A DNA stretch of 64,000 nucleotides from Caulobacter sp. AP07 (GTDB lineage: Bacteria; Pseudomonadota; Alphaproteobacteria; Caulobacterales; Caulobacteraceae). The notes beneath the pieces were generated by a model that saw only the letters and a list, made by a program, of their open reading frames with translations, had not been told where the DNA came from and searched no databases. Each line of letters opens with the position of its first letter. Positions within the stretch are counted from its first letter, which is position 1. Positions 27,426 to 35,523 of the stretch are shown in pieces. The stretch spans positions 1 to 64,000 of the forward strand of contig NZ_AKKF01000205.1 of NCBI RefSeq assembly GCF_000281955.1, read 5' to 3'. A program made the translations under genes and the position numbers.

Positions 27426-28202
27426 CTAGGCGCCGACTTCGTCGAGGAAGGCTGTGGCCAGTTTCAGCCATTCCTCGGGACTTTCGAGGAACAGCAGGTG
27501 GCCGGTGGGGAAGTCGACCATTCGCGCGCCGGGGATCTGGGCGGCCATGCCGCGCTGGAGCCCGATGGGCGTCAGGCGGTCCTCCGCCGTTCCGACCACC
27601 AGGGTCGGAGCCTTGATCTTGCCGAGGTCCCCACGAACGTCGATCCGGCCAAAGAGTTCGGCCTGTTCCGGCGCCCCCGGCGAGAGGCCCGCCGCCGCGC
27701 CGCTGGCGATCGCGCGAACCATGTCCATCGGCATCGCCGCCACCGCGGCCGGGCTCAGCGACAGCAAGGCGGCGATCTTGCCAAACAGCATGGGGTTGCT
27801 GGCCAGGAGTTCGCCCGAAGCCTCGGTCGCCAAGGTCATGTAGTTGTCGAGGCAGGGGTAGGCGGCGTTGAGAACCAACGCCGAGATGCGATCGGGGTGG
27901 CGCGCCGCGGCCCGGATGGCCACGGGTCCGCCCATCGAAAAGCCGATCAGCGCGAAGGTCTCCAAGCCCTCGTCGACGGCGGCGGCGACGATCTCATCAG
28001 CCAGTTGGTCCAGCGACAGCGGCGTGGAGGACCGCGGCGTGTCGCCGCTGCCCGGATAGTCGACGCCCACGACCGTGCGGCCGGACGACAGACCCGCGAG
28101 CACCGGACCGTAGTGCGCGGCGATGCTACCGCCCATGCCATGCGCAAGGGCGACGCCGGGGCCAGCGCCCAGAACCGTACGGGCGAAGGTTGGTTTCGAC
28201 AT
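27426..28202 (-). CDS. Alpha/beta hydrolase
   Basis: A 258-residue alpha/beta hydrolase with the nucleophile elbow GFSMGG (about residue 90), the acid in GTAEDRLTP and the histidine in PTGHLLFLE. The oxyanion loop is LAHGMGGS. It is close to the 3-oxoadipate enol-lactonase and haloperoxidase-like group, but substrate is uncertain. It reads away from the Rossmann-protein gene, and the region between them has three TAGCG-type elements, so both are likely controlled by the neighbouring TetR. Confidence 0.88.
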   Translation of the reverse strand: MSKPTFARTVLGAGPGVALAHGMGGSIAAHYGPVLAGLSSGRTVVGVDYPGSGDTPRSSTPLSLDQLADEIVAAAVDEGLETFALIGFSMGGPVAIRAAARHPDRISALVLNAAYPCLDNYMTLATEASGELLASNPMLFGKIAALLSLSPAAVAAMPMDMVRAIASGAAAGLSPGAPEQAELFGRIDVRGDLGKIKAPTLVVGTAEDRLTPIGLQRGMAAQIPGARMVDFPTGHLLFLESPEEWLKLATAFLDEVGA

Positions 28203-28220
28203 GGGATCCGACTCTTTCTG

Positions 28221-28266
28221 TAGTGATCAATAAGAAATCCATAGCGATCATTCATAGCGTTCGCTA
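28221..28266. promoter_or_regulatory. Cluster of TAGCG-type operator elements
   Basis: TAGTGATCAATA (28221-28232), TAGCGATCATTC (28242-28253) and the near-perfect palindrome TAGCGTTCGCTA (28255-28266) lie in the AT-rich gap between divergent genes. The same pattern overlaps the TetR promoter at 26679-26690. Confidence 0.5.
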
Positions 28267-28355
28267 CAGAATTATGGGGCGGAGGCCGTGTCGCTCGCAC
28301 GGCGCGCCTATCGCCTTGGATGGCCGAGCGCCCTGAATTGGATCTGGAGGTTTGG

Positions 28356-28982
28356 ATGCGAGTTTTGCTGATCGGCGCGGCGGGCATGATCGGAAGCCGC
28401 GTGGCCCTCGAGGCGCGGACCCGGGGACACGTCGTCACCGGAGTCGGGCGCACGGGTCGGGACCATATCATCGGCGCCGACGCGTCCGATCCCCACGCCC
28501 TTGCGGCGCTTGCGGCCGACCATGACGCCATTGTCCTGGCCGCGCGGGCGATGCGGACCGACGTCGCCCCCCACGACGGTCTGCTGGCCATCGGGCGAGC
28601 GGTCACGGCGGCCATGCGCGAGACGGGCGTCGAGCGCCTAGTGGTGGTCGGCGGCGCGGGCAGCCTGGAGGTGGCCCCAGGGGTGCGGTTCCTGGACCAG
28701 GCCCTGAACCTCCCGGACGCGATCAGGGAGGAAGCCAATGCCCAGGCCGCCTTGCTCGCGTTCCTGCGCCAGACGGCCGGCGACCTGTCCTGGACCTATG
28801 TTTCGCCCGGCGGGATGATCGCCCCTGGCCAGCGCACCGGCAAATTCCGGATCGGCGGCGACCAGGTGCTGGTGGACGGCGGCGGCAAGAGCTTCATCAG
28901 CGCCGAGGACTACGCGATCGGGCTTGTCGACGAACTGGAGACGGCCGCCAACGTCGGTCGCCGCATCAACCTTGGCTATTGA
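28356..28982 (+). CDS. NAD(P)-binding Rossmann (epimerase/NmrA-like) protein
   Basis: A 208-residue atypical short-chain dehydrogenase with the cofactor loop LIGAAGMIGSRVALEA at the N-terminus. It lacks the YxxxK catalytic pair of classical members, fitting the NAD(P)H-binding/anti-sigma-like or NmrA group (similar to YwnB-type). The start at ATG 28356 is chosen because GGAGG at 28346-28350 gives a five-base spacing; an earlier ATG at 28320 has no such site. It is divergent from the hydrolase. Confidence 0.85.
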   Translation: MRVLLIGAAGMIGSRVALEARTRGHVVTGVGRTGRDHIIGADASDPHALAALAADHDAIVLAARAMRTDVAPHDGLLAIGRAVTAAMRETGVERLVVVGGAGSLEVAPGVRFLDQALNLPDAIREEANAQAALLAFLRQTAGDLSWTYVSPGGMIAPGQRTGKFRIGGDQVLVDGGGKSFISAEDYAIGLVDELETAANVGRRINLGY

Positions 28983-29083
28983 TCCAACCGCCAGCGCATG
29001 CGGGAGGGGCGTCTCGGAGCCATTGGCCTGGATCGAATCCCCCGACCCTCCGAGGCCGCGCGGGCGCTTTTAACAGCCGCGCG

Positions 29084-29308
29084 TCAGACGCTCCACGGCT
29101 TGATCGCCCAGGCCGCCAGCGGCGCCGCGATCACCAGGCCCGCGACGGCCGCGACCTGATCGGTGACGCCCGGAACCAGCGTGAAGAAACCGGCCAGCAT
29201 GTAGGCCGGAAGACTGGCGCTGAAGATCCAGGCCAACCACGGCAGCACCCTGCGTTCGATCGGACCGAGCGGACGCTCCTCATCGTCGGGCCACCTGTTC
29301 GCCATCAT
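29084..29308 (-). CDS. Small membrane protein
   Basis: A 74-residue protein with an acidic N-terminus and two hydrophobic segments (about residues 23-45 and 50-68, for example WLAWIFSASLPAYMLAGFF). I do not recognise a family. GGGAGGGA precedes the start. Coding bias is acceptable but the length is short, so it could be spurious. Confidence 0.55.
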   Translation of the reverse strand: MMANRWPDDEERPLGPIERRVLPWLAWIFSASLPAYMLAGFFTLVPGVTDQVAAVAGLVIAAPLAAWAIKPWSV

Positions 29309-29652
29309 TCCCTCCCGCGAGCGCCCAACTCTGGCGAAGATGACGAGAACAACGACGGTTTTCGTTGAGACCCCGCGGCCTGGAAGATCAGCCTGAACTC
29401 GTACATCGGGGGCTTGAAATTGTCATCGACGGGGCCTGGAGAGACGGCTTGGCGAGCACGATCCGCTCTAACGCCGTCAACTGACCCCGGCGCCTGGCCC
29501 TCAGGATCGGCGGATTGAGCGCCTCGATAGAGGCTTGGATCCTGGCAGATACACCAGATTCATGCCCAGGCCGGTTGCTCGCCGATCGGCAGATCGAAAA
29601 GCGCCTCGCCGACTGGCGGACCCATGGCGACGACCCGTTGGCCGGCCTGGTT
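29309..29652. other. Gene-free stretch before Rieske 3' end
   Basis: No convincing gene. A short frame encoding PVGEALFDLPIGEQPAWA can be read on the minus strand near 29565-29620; it might be the remnant of a C-terminus but has no upstream part. Confidence 0.4.
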
Positions 29653-30669
29653 TCAAGAGACCGGCTGCAACGGGGAGCCGGCCGTCGCCTCGGCGCGCTC
29701 GCGTTCGATCATGGCGTTGAGCTTGCGTCGCACCCGAACGCTGCTGGCGTCGATCGACAGCAGGATCGGCTTGAGATCGAACAGCTCGCGCTGGCCCATC
29801 CGCCGCTGGACCGCCTCGATCATCGGCTTGTCCTCGTGATCGAACACCTGGGTGAGCGAGGCCAGGAACGCCTCGCTGCTGACCGGCGAATCCTTGGGCA
29901 GGGCAGAGGCCCAGAAATAGTGCGTGCTGGTGGCGGTTTCCGGCGTGACGATATGGGCGGCCGGCATTTCGGCCGCCTGAAAGGCCGCATCCTTCGGCGT
30001 CACCCGCGTCAGCAGCGAGTGGATGCCCGGCGCGCGCCAGCGAATGGTGTCCACGCCGGTCACCGGCGTATCGCCGACCAACATCGAGCTGGGCGCCTCG
30101 GAAGTATATTCGGAGACGACGTCGTCGCCTTCCTCCCAGGATCTGAACTTGGGCTGGTAGTTGAGGCCGCCAAACAGCGGATGGAGCATGGCCGTGTGGG
30201 TCAGGTCCATCAGGTTGTCGGAAAACAGGCGATAGTCGGCCTTGGCGGCCGAGACGCCGAACACCGGGCGCAAGGCCGAATCGGTGTGGAACGGAAAGCG
30301 GACGATGGCCTCGGTCGGCCCGGCCGGGCCCGGACCCATCCAGATCCAGATGATGTTGTCCTGCTCGAAGACCGGGAAGGTGCGGACCCGCGCCGCCTTG
30401 GGCGCGACGACATTGATGCAACTGCCGACACAGGCGCCGTGTTCGTCGAATTCCAGGCCGTGATAGCCGCAGCGCACCTTGCCGTCGACCAGCACGCCCA
30501 TCGACAGCGGCGCGAAGCGGTGAGGGCAGGCGTCCTCCATCGCCACCACCTGCCCGTCGGGCTTGCGATAGAACAGGACCGGAAGGTCCAGCAGGGTGCG
30601 GGTGAAGAACGTCTGGTCGATCTCGTGCGCCCAGGCCGCCACGTACCAGGCGTTGTAGAGATAGGGCAT
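29653..30669 (-). CDS. Rieske oxygenase, VanA type, paralogue of 37.9 kb gene
   Basis: A 338-residue oxygenase with Rieske ligands Cys48, His50, Cys67, His70 (CPHRFAP and CGYHG) and the iron site in DNLMDLTHTAMLH. It belongs to the vanillate O-demethylase oxygenase group. It is clearly paralogous to the protein at 37895 (shared YNAWY start, identical Rieske spacing and SWEEGDDV motif). GAGGTGA precedes ATG 30669; an upstream start would add a poor extension. A shared-motif site lies 97 bases upstream. No ferredoxin gene is adjacent. Confidence 0.93.
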   Translation of the reverse strand: MPYLYNAWYVAAWAHEIDQTFFTRTLLDLPVLFYRKPDGQVVAMEDACPHRFAPLSMGVLVDGKVRCGYHGLEFDEHGACVGSCINVVAPKAARVRTFPVFEQDNIIWIWMGPGPAGPTEAIVRFPFHTDSALRPVFGVSAAKADYRLFSDNLMDLTHTAMLHPLFGGLNYQPKFRSWEEGDDVVSEYTSEAPSSMLVGDTPVTGVDTIRWRAPGIHSLLTRVTPKDAAFQAAEMPAAHIVTPETATSTHYFWASALPKDSPVSSEAFLASLTQVFDHEDKPMIEAVQRRMGQRELFDLKPILLSIDASSVRVRRKLNAMIERERAEATAGSPLQPVS

Positions 30670-30766
30670 GGTCACCTCTTGGGAGCTGGCGCGCGGCCCG
30701 ACGGGGTCGCTGGCGGATGAGCCGGACAAGTCTCCAATCCCTACCAAGCCGGCGCCCCTCGACCTG

Positions 30767-30782
30767 TACCCTGGGCTGGTGA
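30767..30782 (-). promoter_or_regulatory. Shared operator-like site 3 (TACCC-N6-GGTGA)
   Basis: Sits 97 bases before the Rieske gene and reads TCACC-N6-GGGTAC on its strand. Confidence 0.6.
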
Positions 30783-30806
30783 CGGGGCGCGACGCCGGCG
30801 CGTCCC

Positions 30807-31925
30807 TCAGCGGGCCCGGATCCAGTCGGCGATGGTGTCGGCGCTGAAGGCGATCAGCTCGGGCTGGCGAACCAGATAGTGGTCGCCGTGCTTGACCGGG
30901 ACATGGGTCACGCGGTCGCCGGCGGCGGCCTTCCAGGCCTCGCGGGTGCTGGGATAGGTCGACTGGTCGGCGGTGTGCTCCATCAGCAGGACCGGGACGC
31001 TGGTGGCGGCTAGGTTCTCGGGGCCTCGAGCCTGGGAGCGCGACGACAATTGCGAGCGGAAGGCCCGGATGCTGGTCAGGCGGCCAAAGGCGTTGGCCGC
31101 CAGGTTGACGACGCGCGGGTCGCCCCAGACGCTGCCGGCGGCGCGGTCGTTGGCGTCCAGGCTCAGATCCAGGAAGCGCGGATCGGCATGGGTGCGCTGG
31201 ATCAGGAAGAACTTGTCGGCCGGCGCGCCGGGCGTGCGCCTCAGTTGCTCGGCCTGGTCCTCGACCCAGGCCTCGATGCGATCGCGGCGCGCCAGCTGCG
31301 CCGCCTTGAACCGCTGCACGAAGTCGGCGCTGTAGGGCGGCTTGATCGGCCCGTCATAGAGGTCGAGCTCGAGATCGACCTTGCTGGGGTCGCCTTCGTC
31401 CAGCACCGCCGGATCGATCCATTCGGAAAAGATCTTGGCCCGGCCCAGATGGGCGGCGCTGAGGACGATGCCGTCGGCCGCCGGAAGATCGTCGGCCGAC
31501 AAATGCGTGGGCTCGCCGCTGACGAAATGGGTCGCCGTCAGGTTTTCGGCCTGAGACTGGTAGAAGGCGGCCAGGGAGGCGCCGCCGGAATTGCCGATCA
31601 GATAGACTTTCTCGACCCCGCGGCGGCGCAGTTCGGCCACGCCGGCCCCCAGATCGACAATCACCCGCTCCATCTCGAGCAGGCCGTCATTGCCGACATA
31701 GCGCGAATTGAGGGCCAGGCAGGCCACGCCGCGCTCGGCCAGGGGCGTGAGCAGATAGTGGCCCATATAGTTGGACGTCGGGTGCATCAGGATCGCGCCG
31801 ACCTTGGCGCCGCCTGGCGGCATGGCCAGGGCGCCGAAGATGCGCGGGCGCAGGTTCTGCAGCCCCGACTGGCTTTCCATGACGACGCCGGGACGGACGT
31901 CGATCGCAACGTGTTCGATGATCAT
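30807..31925 (-). CDS. Alpha/beta hydrolase, large form
   Basis: A 372-residue alpha/beta hydrolase. The nucleophile lies in GNSGGAS (about residue 114), the acid in EHTADQSTYP and the histidine in HGDHYL. The long middle insertion (about residues 130-300) distinguishes it from the smaller hydrolases in the window. It may cleave an ester or a ring-fission product. It starts 16 bases after the VOC dioxygenase-like gene, so the two are probably co-transcribed. Ring cleavage by the VOC protein then hydrolysis by this one is possible but unproven. Confidence 0.85.
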   Translation of the reverse strand: MIIEHVAIDVRPGVVMESQSGLQNLRPRIFGALAMPPGGAKVGAILMHPTSNYMGHYLLTPLAERGVACLALNSRYVGNDGLLEMERVIVDLGAGVAELRRRGVEKVYLIGNSGGASLAAFYQSQAENLTATHFVSGEPTHLSADDLPAADGIVLSAAHLGRAKIFSEWIDPAVLDEGDPSKVDLELDLYDGPIKPPYSADFVQRFKAAQLARRDRIEAWVEDQAEQLRRTPGAPADKFFLIQRTHADPRFLDLSLDANDRAAGSVWGDPRVVNLAANAFGRLTSIRAFRSQLSSRSQARGPENLAATSVPVLLMEHTADQSTYPSTREAWKAAAGDRVTHVPVKHGDHYLVRQPELIAFSADTIADWIRAR

Positions 31926-31941
31926 GATCTGGAAGCGGAAC

Positions 31942-32475
31942 CTAGCTGGAAACGGTGTGGGCGCGATGCCAGGAGACGTCGGGCGCGCGCTTGGTGCGAT
32001 CCCATTCGGCCAGCAGGGCCTGGGCGTTGGCCTCGAACTGAGCGCGCGTTTCGTCCGACATGGTCTCGCAGGTGATCTCGATGCGGTGACCGCTGGGATC
32101 GTGGAAATAGATCGACTTGAAGATGGCGTGATCGGTGACGCCCAGGACGTCCAGACCGGCCGCCTTCAGCTTCTGCCGATAGGCCTCGACCTCGGCTTCG
32201 GAATCGACGCGGAACGCCAGGTGCTGGACCCAGGACGGGGTGTTGGGATCAAAACCCATCGGCTCGCCGTCGGCCAGTTCGAAGAAGCCCAGATAGGAGC
32301 CGTCGCCGTTCTCCAGGAAGATATGGATGTGCGGATAGACCGCGCCGGTCGATGGGACCTTATTCTCGGCGACGGCGTAGCTGTACCGGAGGCCCAGAAG
32401 TTCGGTGTAGAACTTCACGGTCTCGGCGGCGTTGACGCATCGATAGGCCACATGGGACAGGCCGTTGATCTTCAT
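31942..32475 (-). CDS. VOC-fold protein (glyoxalase / extradiol dioxygenase type)
   Basis: A 177-residue vicinal oxygen chelate protein. Metal ligands expected for the fold are visible: His in LSHVAYRC, His in VQHLAFRV and Glu in HRIEITCE. These can support an extradiol ring-cleavage, isomerase or lyase reaction. GGAGGA lies nine bases before ATG 32475. It leads a two-gene unit with the large hydrolase. A degenerate shared-motif site is 103 bases upstream. Confidence 0.88.
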   Translation of the reverse strand: MKINGLSHVAYRCVNAAETVKFYTELLGLRYSYAVAENKVPSTGAVYPHIHIFLENGDGSYLGFFELADGEPMGFDPNTPSWVQHLAFRVDSEAEVEAYRQKLKAAGLDVLGVTDHAIFKSIYFHDPSGHRIEITCETMSDETRAQFEANAQALLAEWDRTKRAPDVSWHRAHTVSS

Positions 32476-32578
32476 GGTCTTCACTCCTCCAGGGCAGAGG
32501 CTTCCCGGCGACGTGCTGGCCGGCGACGCACTGGCGACGTTTCGTCGCGATTGGAGCCGGCCGAGCCGCCTTGGGCCA

Positions 32579-32594
32579 TCCCCCCCGCTTGTGA
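32579..32594 (-). promoter_or_regulatory. Degenerate shared-motif site (TCCCC-N6-TGTGA)
   Basis: Both halves match the weaker variants seen elsewhere, with one mismatch in the right half. Distance to the VOC start (103 bases) is in the range of better sites. Confidence 0.35.
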
Positions 32595-32678
32595 CCGCGC
32601 AAGGGCCGCAACGTTCGGGCGCCACGATCCCAGGCCGCGGCGCGGGACCGATGGGCCATGCGGACGGGCCGTGGCCGC

Positions 32679-32710
32679 TTGATTTTGCCGAAAATGTCGT
32701 AACCTAAGTA
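32679..32710 (+). promoter_or_regulatory. TTGATT-N15-TAACCTAAGTA promoter-like block
   Basis: Shares GTCGTAACCTAAGTA and the same spacing from a TTGA box with 37775-37806. It reads toward the hypothetical gene at 32802. Confidence 0.5.
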
Positions 32711-32801
32711 GACACCGACACGATCCTGCGTGTTTCCCCGCCGCGTCGCCAGGTCCCCTCGGCCCCCGCGAGCGGGGCTGACGGGAGCCGCAACGGTGAG
32801 C

Positions 32802-33338
32802 ATGAGCAATGGATCCAAGGCCCGGCGGGCGGGCTTGTCGGGTGAGCCGCCCGGGCCGGGGACGATCGAGGACCCGCCGGCGTGGAGCCGGCGGTTCGGC
32901 CATCATCACGACGCCCGATACCGCTGCGTCTTCGGAGTCAGCAACGGGTTTCCGGACCCGGTCGTTCTCAGCCGCCTGCTCGTCGACCTGACGCACCTGG
33001 TCGTCGTGTCGGCCCCGTCGGGCGCCCAAGCCCCTTACCGCTGGAGCGTGGCCGTCAGGGCCACGAGCACGCTTGCCGACCAGGCGGTTGGCCGCTGTGT
33101 CCAGCTGGCGGTCGGCGCCGCCGCCGGGAACGACTGGCGTCCGGACGCTCTGCTCGAGGAAATCGATCTGTGGGACGCAGACCCCATCGTCGTGACGTTC
33201 GAGACCGTCAGCGTCTGGCTGCGTCGCCCGGCGCCGCCCTGGACCGTACCCCAGCCAGGGTATGACGCCGCGGTGTCGCCGATGTTAGGCCAAGGAGCGG
33301 CTGGACCGCTCGGCGAGGCGCTCCGTCCGTCACCCTAG
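32802..33338 (+). CDS. Hypothetical protein
   Basis: A protein of about 178 residues with no family I recognise. Codon third positions are strongly G/C and there are no disfavoured runs, so it looks like real coding DNA. Central residues [15 protein letters not shown] and the [11 protein letters not shown] strand suggest a mixed alpha/beta protein; there is no signal peptide. GGGAG precedes two possible starts, GTG 32796 and ATG 32802. A promoter-like block lies 90 bases upstream. A shared operator-like site overlaps its 3' end, which slightly weakens the case. Confidence 0.5.
   Translation: MSNGSKARRAGLSGEPPGPGTIEDPPAWSRRFGHHHDARYRCVFGVSNGFPDPVVLSRLLVDLTHLVVVSAPSGAQAPYRWSVAVRATSTLADQAVGRCVQLAVGAAAGNDWRPDALLEEIDLWDADPIVVTFETVSVWLRRPAPPWTVPQPGYDAAVSPMLGQGAAGPLGEALRPSP
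33247..33262 (+). promoter_or_regulatory. Shared operator-like site 4, fully symmetric (TACCC-N6-GGGTA)
   Basis: Both halves are perfect. It lies 254 bases before the ferredoxin reductase start, inside the 3' end of the hypothetical gene. Confidence 0.55.
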
Positions 33339-33516
33339 GCCAGCCAGATCGGCGCCCCCGCTCGCGACACCGCTCCCCCGGTTCGTCGCGCGCGCCGATC
33401 ACGAAACGGGGCAGGGGGCGGCGGGGACGCCGCCTCCTGCGCTTGTCCTCCAGACCGCCGCGCCGGCCCGTCGGCGCCATTGGCCAGGCGCTTCCGCCTT
33501 GAACCCGGAAATCAAC

Positions 33517-34761
33517 ATGAACCGTTCCTTCGATGTGCTGATTGTCGGCTCTGGCCATGCCGGAGCCCAGGCCGCGATCGCGCTGCGCCAGCGCCATTTC
33601 GAGGGCTCGATCGCCATCGTCGGCGAGGAGACCGAAATCCCCTACGAGCGTCCGCCGCTCTCCAAGGAATTCCTTGCGGGCGAAAAGACCTTCGAGCGCC
33701 TGCTGATCCGGCCGGCGGCCTTCTGGGTCGAGCGCCGTGTCGAGCTCCTGCTGGGCGAGGCGGTCATATCGGTCGATCCAACCGCCCGCGCCGTCGGCCT
33801 CAGCGACGGCTCGACCATCGAATACGGCCAGATGATCTGGGCGGCTGGCGGCCACGCACGCCGCCTGACCTGCCAGGGACACGACCTGGCCGGCGTCCAC
33901 TCGGTGCGCAACCGCGCCGACGTCGAACGGATGATGGCCGAGATGGCGGCCGCCGCCAAGGTGGTGGTGATCGGCGGCGGCTACATCGGTCTGGAAGCCG
34001 CCGCGGTGATGACCAAGCAGGGCAAGTCCGTGACCCTCCTGGAGTCCCTGGACCGGGTGCTGGCGCGGGTCGCCGGCGAGCCGCTGTCGCGCTTCTACGA
34101 GGCCGAGCACCGCGCCCATGGCGTCGATCTCAGGCTTGAGGTTCAGGTCGACGGCGTCGAGGCGCGCGATGGCAGGGCCAGCGGTGTCCGGCTGGCCGAC
34201 GGACGCGTGCTGCCCGCGGACATGGTGATCGTCGGCATCGGCATCATCCCCGCCGTTGGCCCCCTGATCGCGGCGGGCGCGGCGGGCGGCAACGGGGTTT
34301 GGGTTGACGACCACTGCCGCACGAGCCTGACCGACATCTTCGCGGTCGGCGACTGCGCGCTGCACGCCAACGGCTTCGCCGACGGCCAGAAGATCCGCCT
34401 GGAGTCGGTGCAGAACGCCAACGATCAGGCGACCACGGCCGCCCTGGCCATCCTTGGGGCGCCCGAGCCCTATCGGGCCGCGCCCTGGTTCTGGTCTAAC
34501 CAGTACGACCTGAGGCTTCAGACCGTCGGTCTGTCGACCGGCCACGATGACCTGGTGGTTCGCGGCGACGTCGCTTCGCGCAGCTTCTCGGTCGTCTACC
34601 TCAAGCAGGGACGGGTGATCGCGATCGACGCGGTCAACGCCACCAAGGACTTCGTGCAGGGCAAGGCGCTGGTCGTGGCCGGGCATCGCCCCGACAGGGC
34701 CCTGCTGGCCGATCTGGCCACGCCGCTCAAGAGCTTGATCGGCCGCGAGGTGGCGGTTTGA
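33517..34761 (+). CDS. FAD-dependent ferredoxin--NAD(P) reductase of oxygenase systems
   Basis: A 414-residue two-dinucleotide reductase of the rhodocoxin/putidaredoxin reductase group. The FAD loop is [10 protein letters not shown] near the N-terminus, the NAD(P) loop [12 protein letters not shown] lies near residue 150, and IFAVGDCAL marks the FAD-binding C-terminal motif. A reductase-like C-terminal domain follows. It would pass electrons from NADH to a [2Fe-2S] ferredoxin serving oxygenases such as the four Rieske proteins here. No ferredoxin gene is in the window. ATG 33517 is preferred over TTG 33499. Confidence 0.92.
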   Translation: MNRSFDVLIVGSGHAGAQAAIALRQRHFEGSIAIVGEETEIPYERPPLSKEFLAGEKTFERLLIRPAAFWVERRVELLLGEAVISVDPTARAVGLSDGSTIEYGQMIWAAGGHARRLTCQGHDLAGVHSVRNRADVERMMAEMAAAAKVVVIGGGYIGLEAAAVMTKQGKSVTLLESLDRVLARVAGEPLSRFYEAEHRAHGVDLRLEVQVDGVEARDGRASGVRLADGRVLPADMVIVGIGIIPAVGPLIAAGAAGGNGVWVDDHCRTSLTDIFAVGDCALHANGFADGQKIRLESVQNANDQATTAALAILGAPEPYRAAPWFWSNQYDLRLQTVGLSTGHDDLVVRGDVASRSFSVVYLKQGRVIAIDAVNATKDFVQGKALVVAGHRPDRALLADLATPLKSLIGREVAV

Positions 34762-34781
34762 GCCCGCGGTCGCCGCGCCCG

Positions 34782-34797
34782 TCCCTAGGAGAGGGTA
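34782..34797 (+). promoter_or_regulatory. Shared operator-like site 5 (TCCCT-N6-GGGTA)
   Basis: Sits 128 bases before the flavin reductase start. Confidence 0.5.
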
Positions 34798-34925
34798 GGG
34801 CAGGGGGCCAGGCTTGAGCCTATCAAAACAAGGCCCGAGAGCAGCGACGCCGTCACTCTGGCGACACGCTTTCCGCCTGGACGCGAGGCCTTTGGGTCCG
34901 ATTGTCCGTCAAAGAGGATCTGGGA

Positions 34926-35405
34926 ATGGATAGCCTCAAACAAGCCCTGCGGCGACTGGCCAAGGCGGTCGTCGTCATCACGACCGCCAAGGACGGGGTG
35001 CGCTATGCGATGTCGGCGACGGCGGTGAGCGAGTTGAGCATGGACCCGCCGTCGATGCTGATCTGCGTCAACCGCTCCGCCTCGCTCTATCCGATCCTGG
35101 CCCAGCAGGCCCCGTTCGCCATCAACATTCTGCACAATTCGCAGATCGACATCGCCCGACGTTGCGCCGGCGAGGTCAAGGGCGAGGCGCGGTTCGAGCA
35201 GGGCGATTGGCGCGAACTGGACCTGGGCGTTCCCGGACTGGTGGGCGCTCAGGCCACGATCCTGTGCCGCAACGCCAAGCAGGTCGATCATGGCACCCAT
35301 GGCATCTTCATCGGCGACGTCAGCGAGGTGTTCCTTGAGGGGCAGCCCGAGCCGCTGGTCTATGTCGATGGTCGCTTCACCAAGGCGCTCGAAGGCGCCT
35401 TGTAG
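34926..35405 (+). CDS. Flavin reductase (HpaC/ActVB-like)
   Basis: A 159-residue flavin reductase domain protein with the split barrel pattern AVVVITTAKDGVRYAMSATAVSELSMDPPSMLICVNRSAS (core MSATAVSELSMDPPS) and DHGTHGIFIGDVSEV near the end. Such proteins use NAD(P)H to make free FMNH2 or FADH2 for two-component monooxygenases. The LLM monooxygenase at 23.1 kb is a possible consumer. ATG 34926 is used; TTG 34902 is an alternative. It lies 164 bases after the ferredoxin reductase with its own shared-motif site. Confidence 0.9.
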   Translation: MDSLKQALRRLAKAVVVITTAKDGVRYAMSATAVSELSMDPPSMLICVNRSASLYPILAQQAPFAINILHNSQIDIARRCAGEVKGEARFEQGDWRELDLGVPGLVGAQATILCRNAKQVDHGTHGIFIGDVSEVFLEGQPEPLVYVDGRFTKALEGAL

Positions 35406-35523
35406 GACGACGCGCCCGGCGCGCCAAAGCGCCCGCCTTCGCCGTCTCGCGGGTTTGACCGGGGCTCGCGAGAGGGCCGCGCCTCCGCCGCGCCGACGGC
35501 GCCGTCACCGCGCTGGCCCGACC

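Larger units (their letters stand above)
32476..32801. other. Divergent promoter region (VOC gene / hypothetical gene)
   Basis: No gene. It contains a degenerate shared-motif site at 32579-32594 on the VOC side and a promoter-like block at 32679-32710 reading to the right. Confidence 0.5.

Noticed and set aside
29030-29060. GGATCGAATCCCCCGACC resembling a tRNA T arm
   Set aside because: No acceptor, D or anticodon arm fits around it; the T-loop consensus is incomplete.
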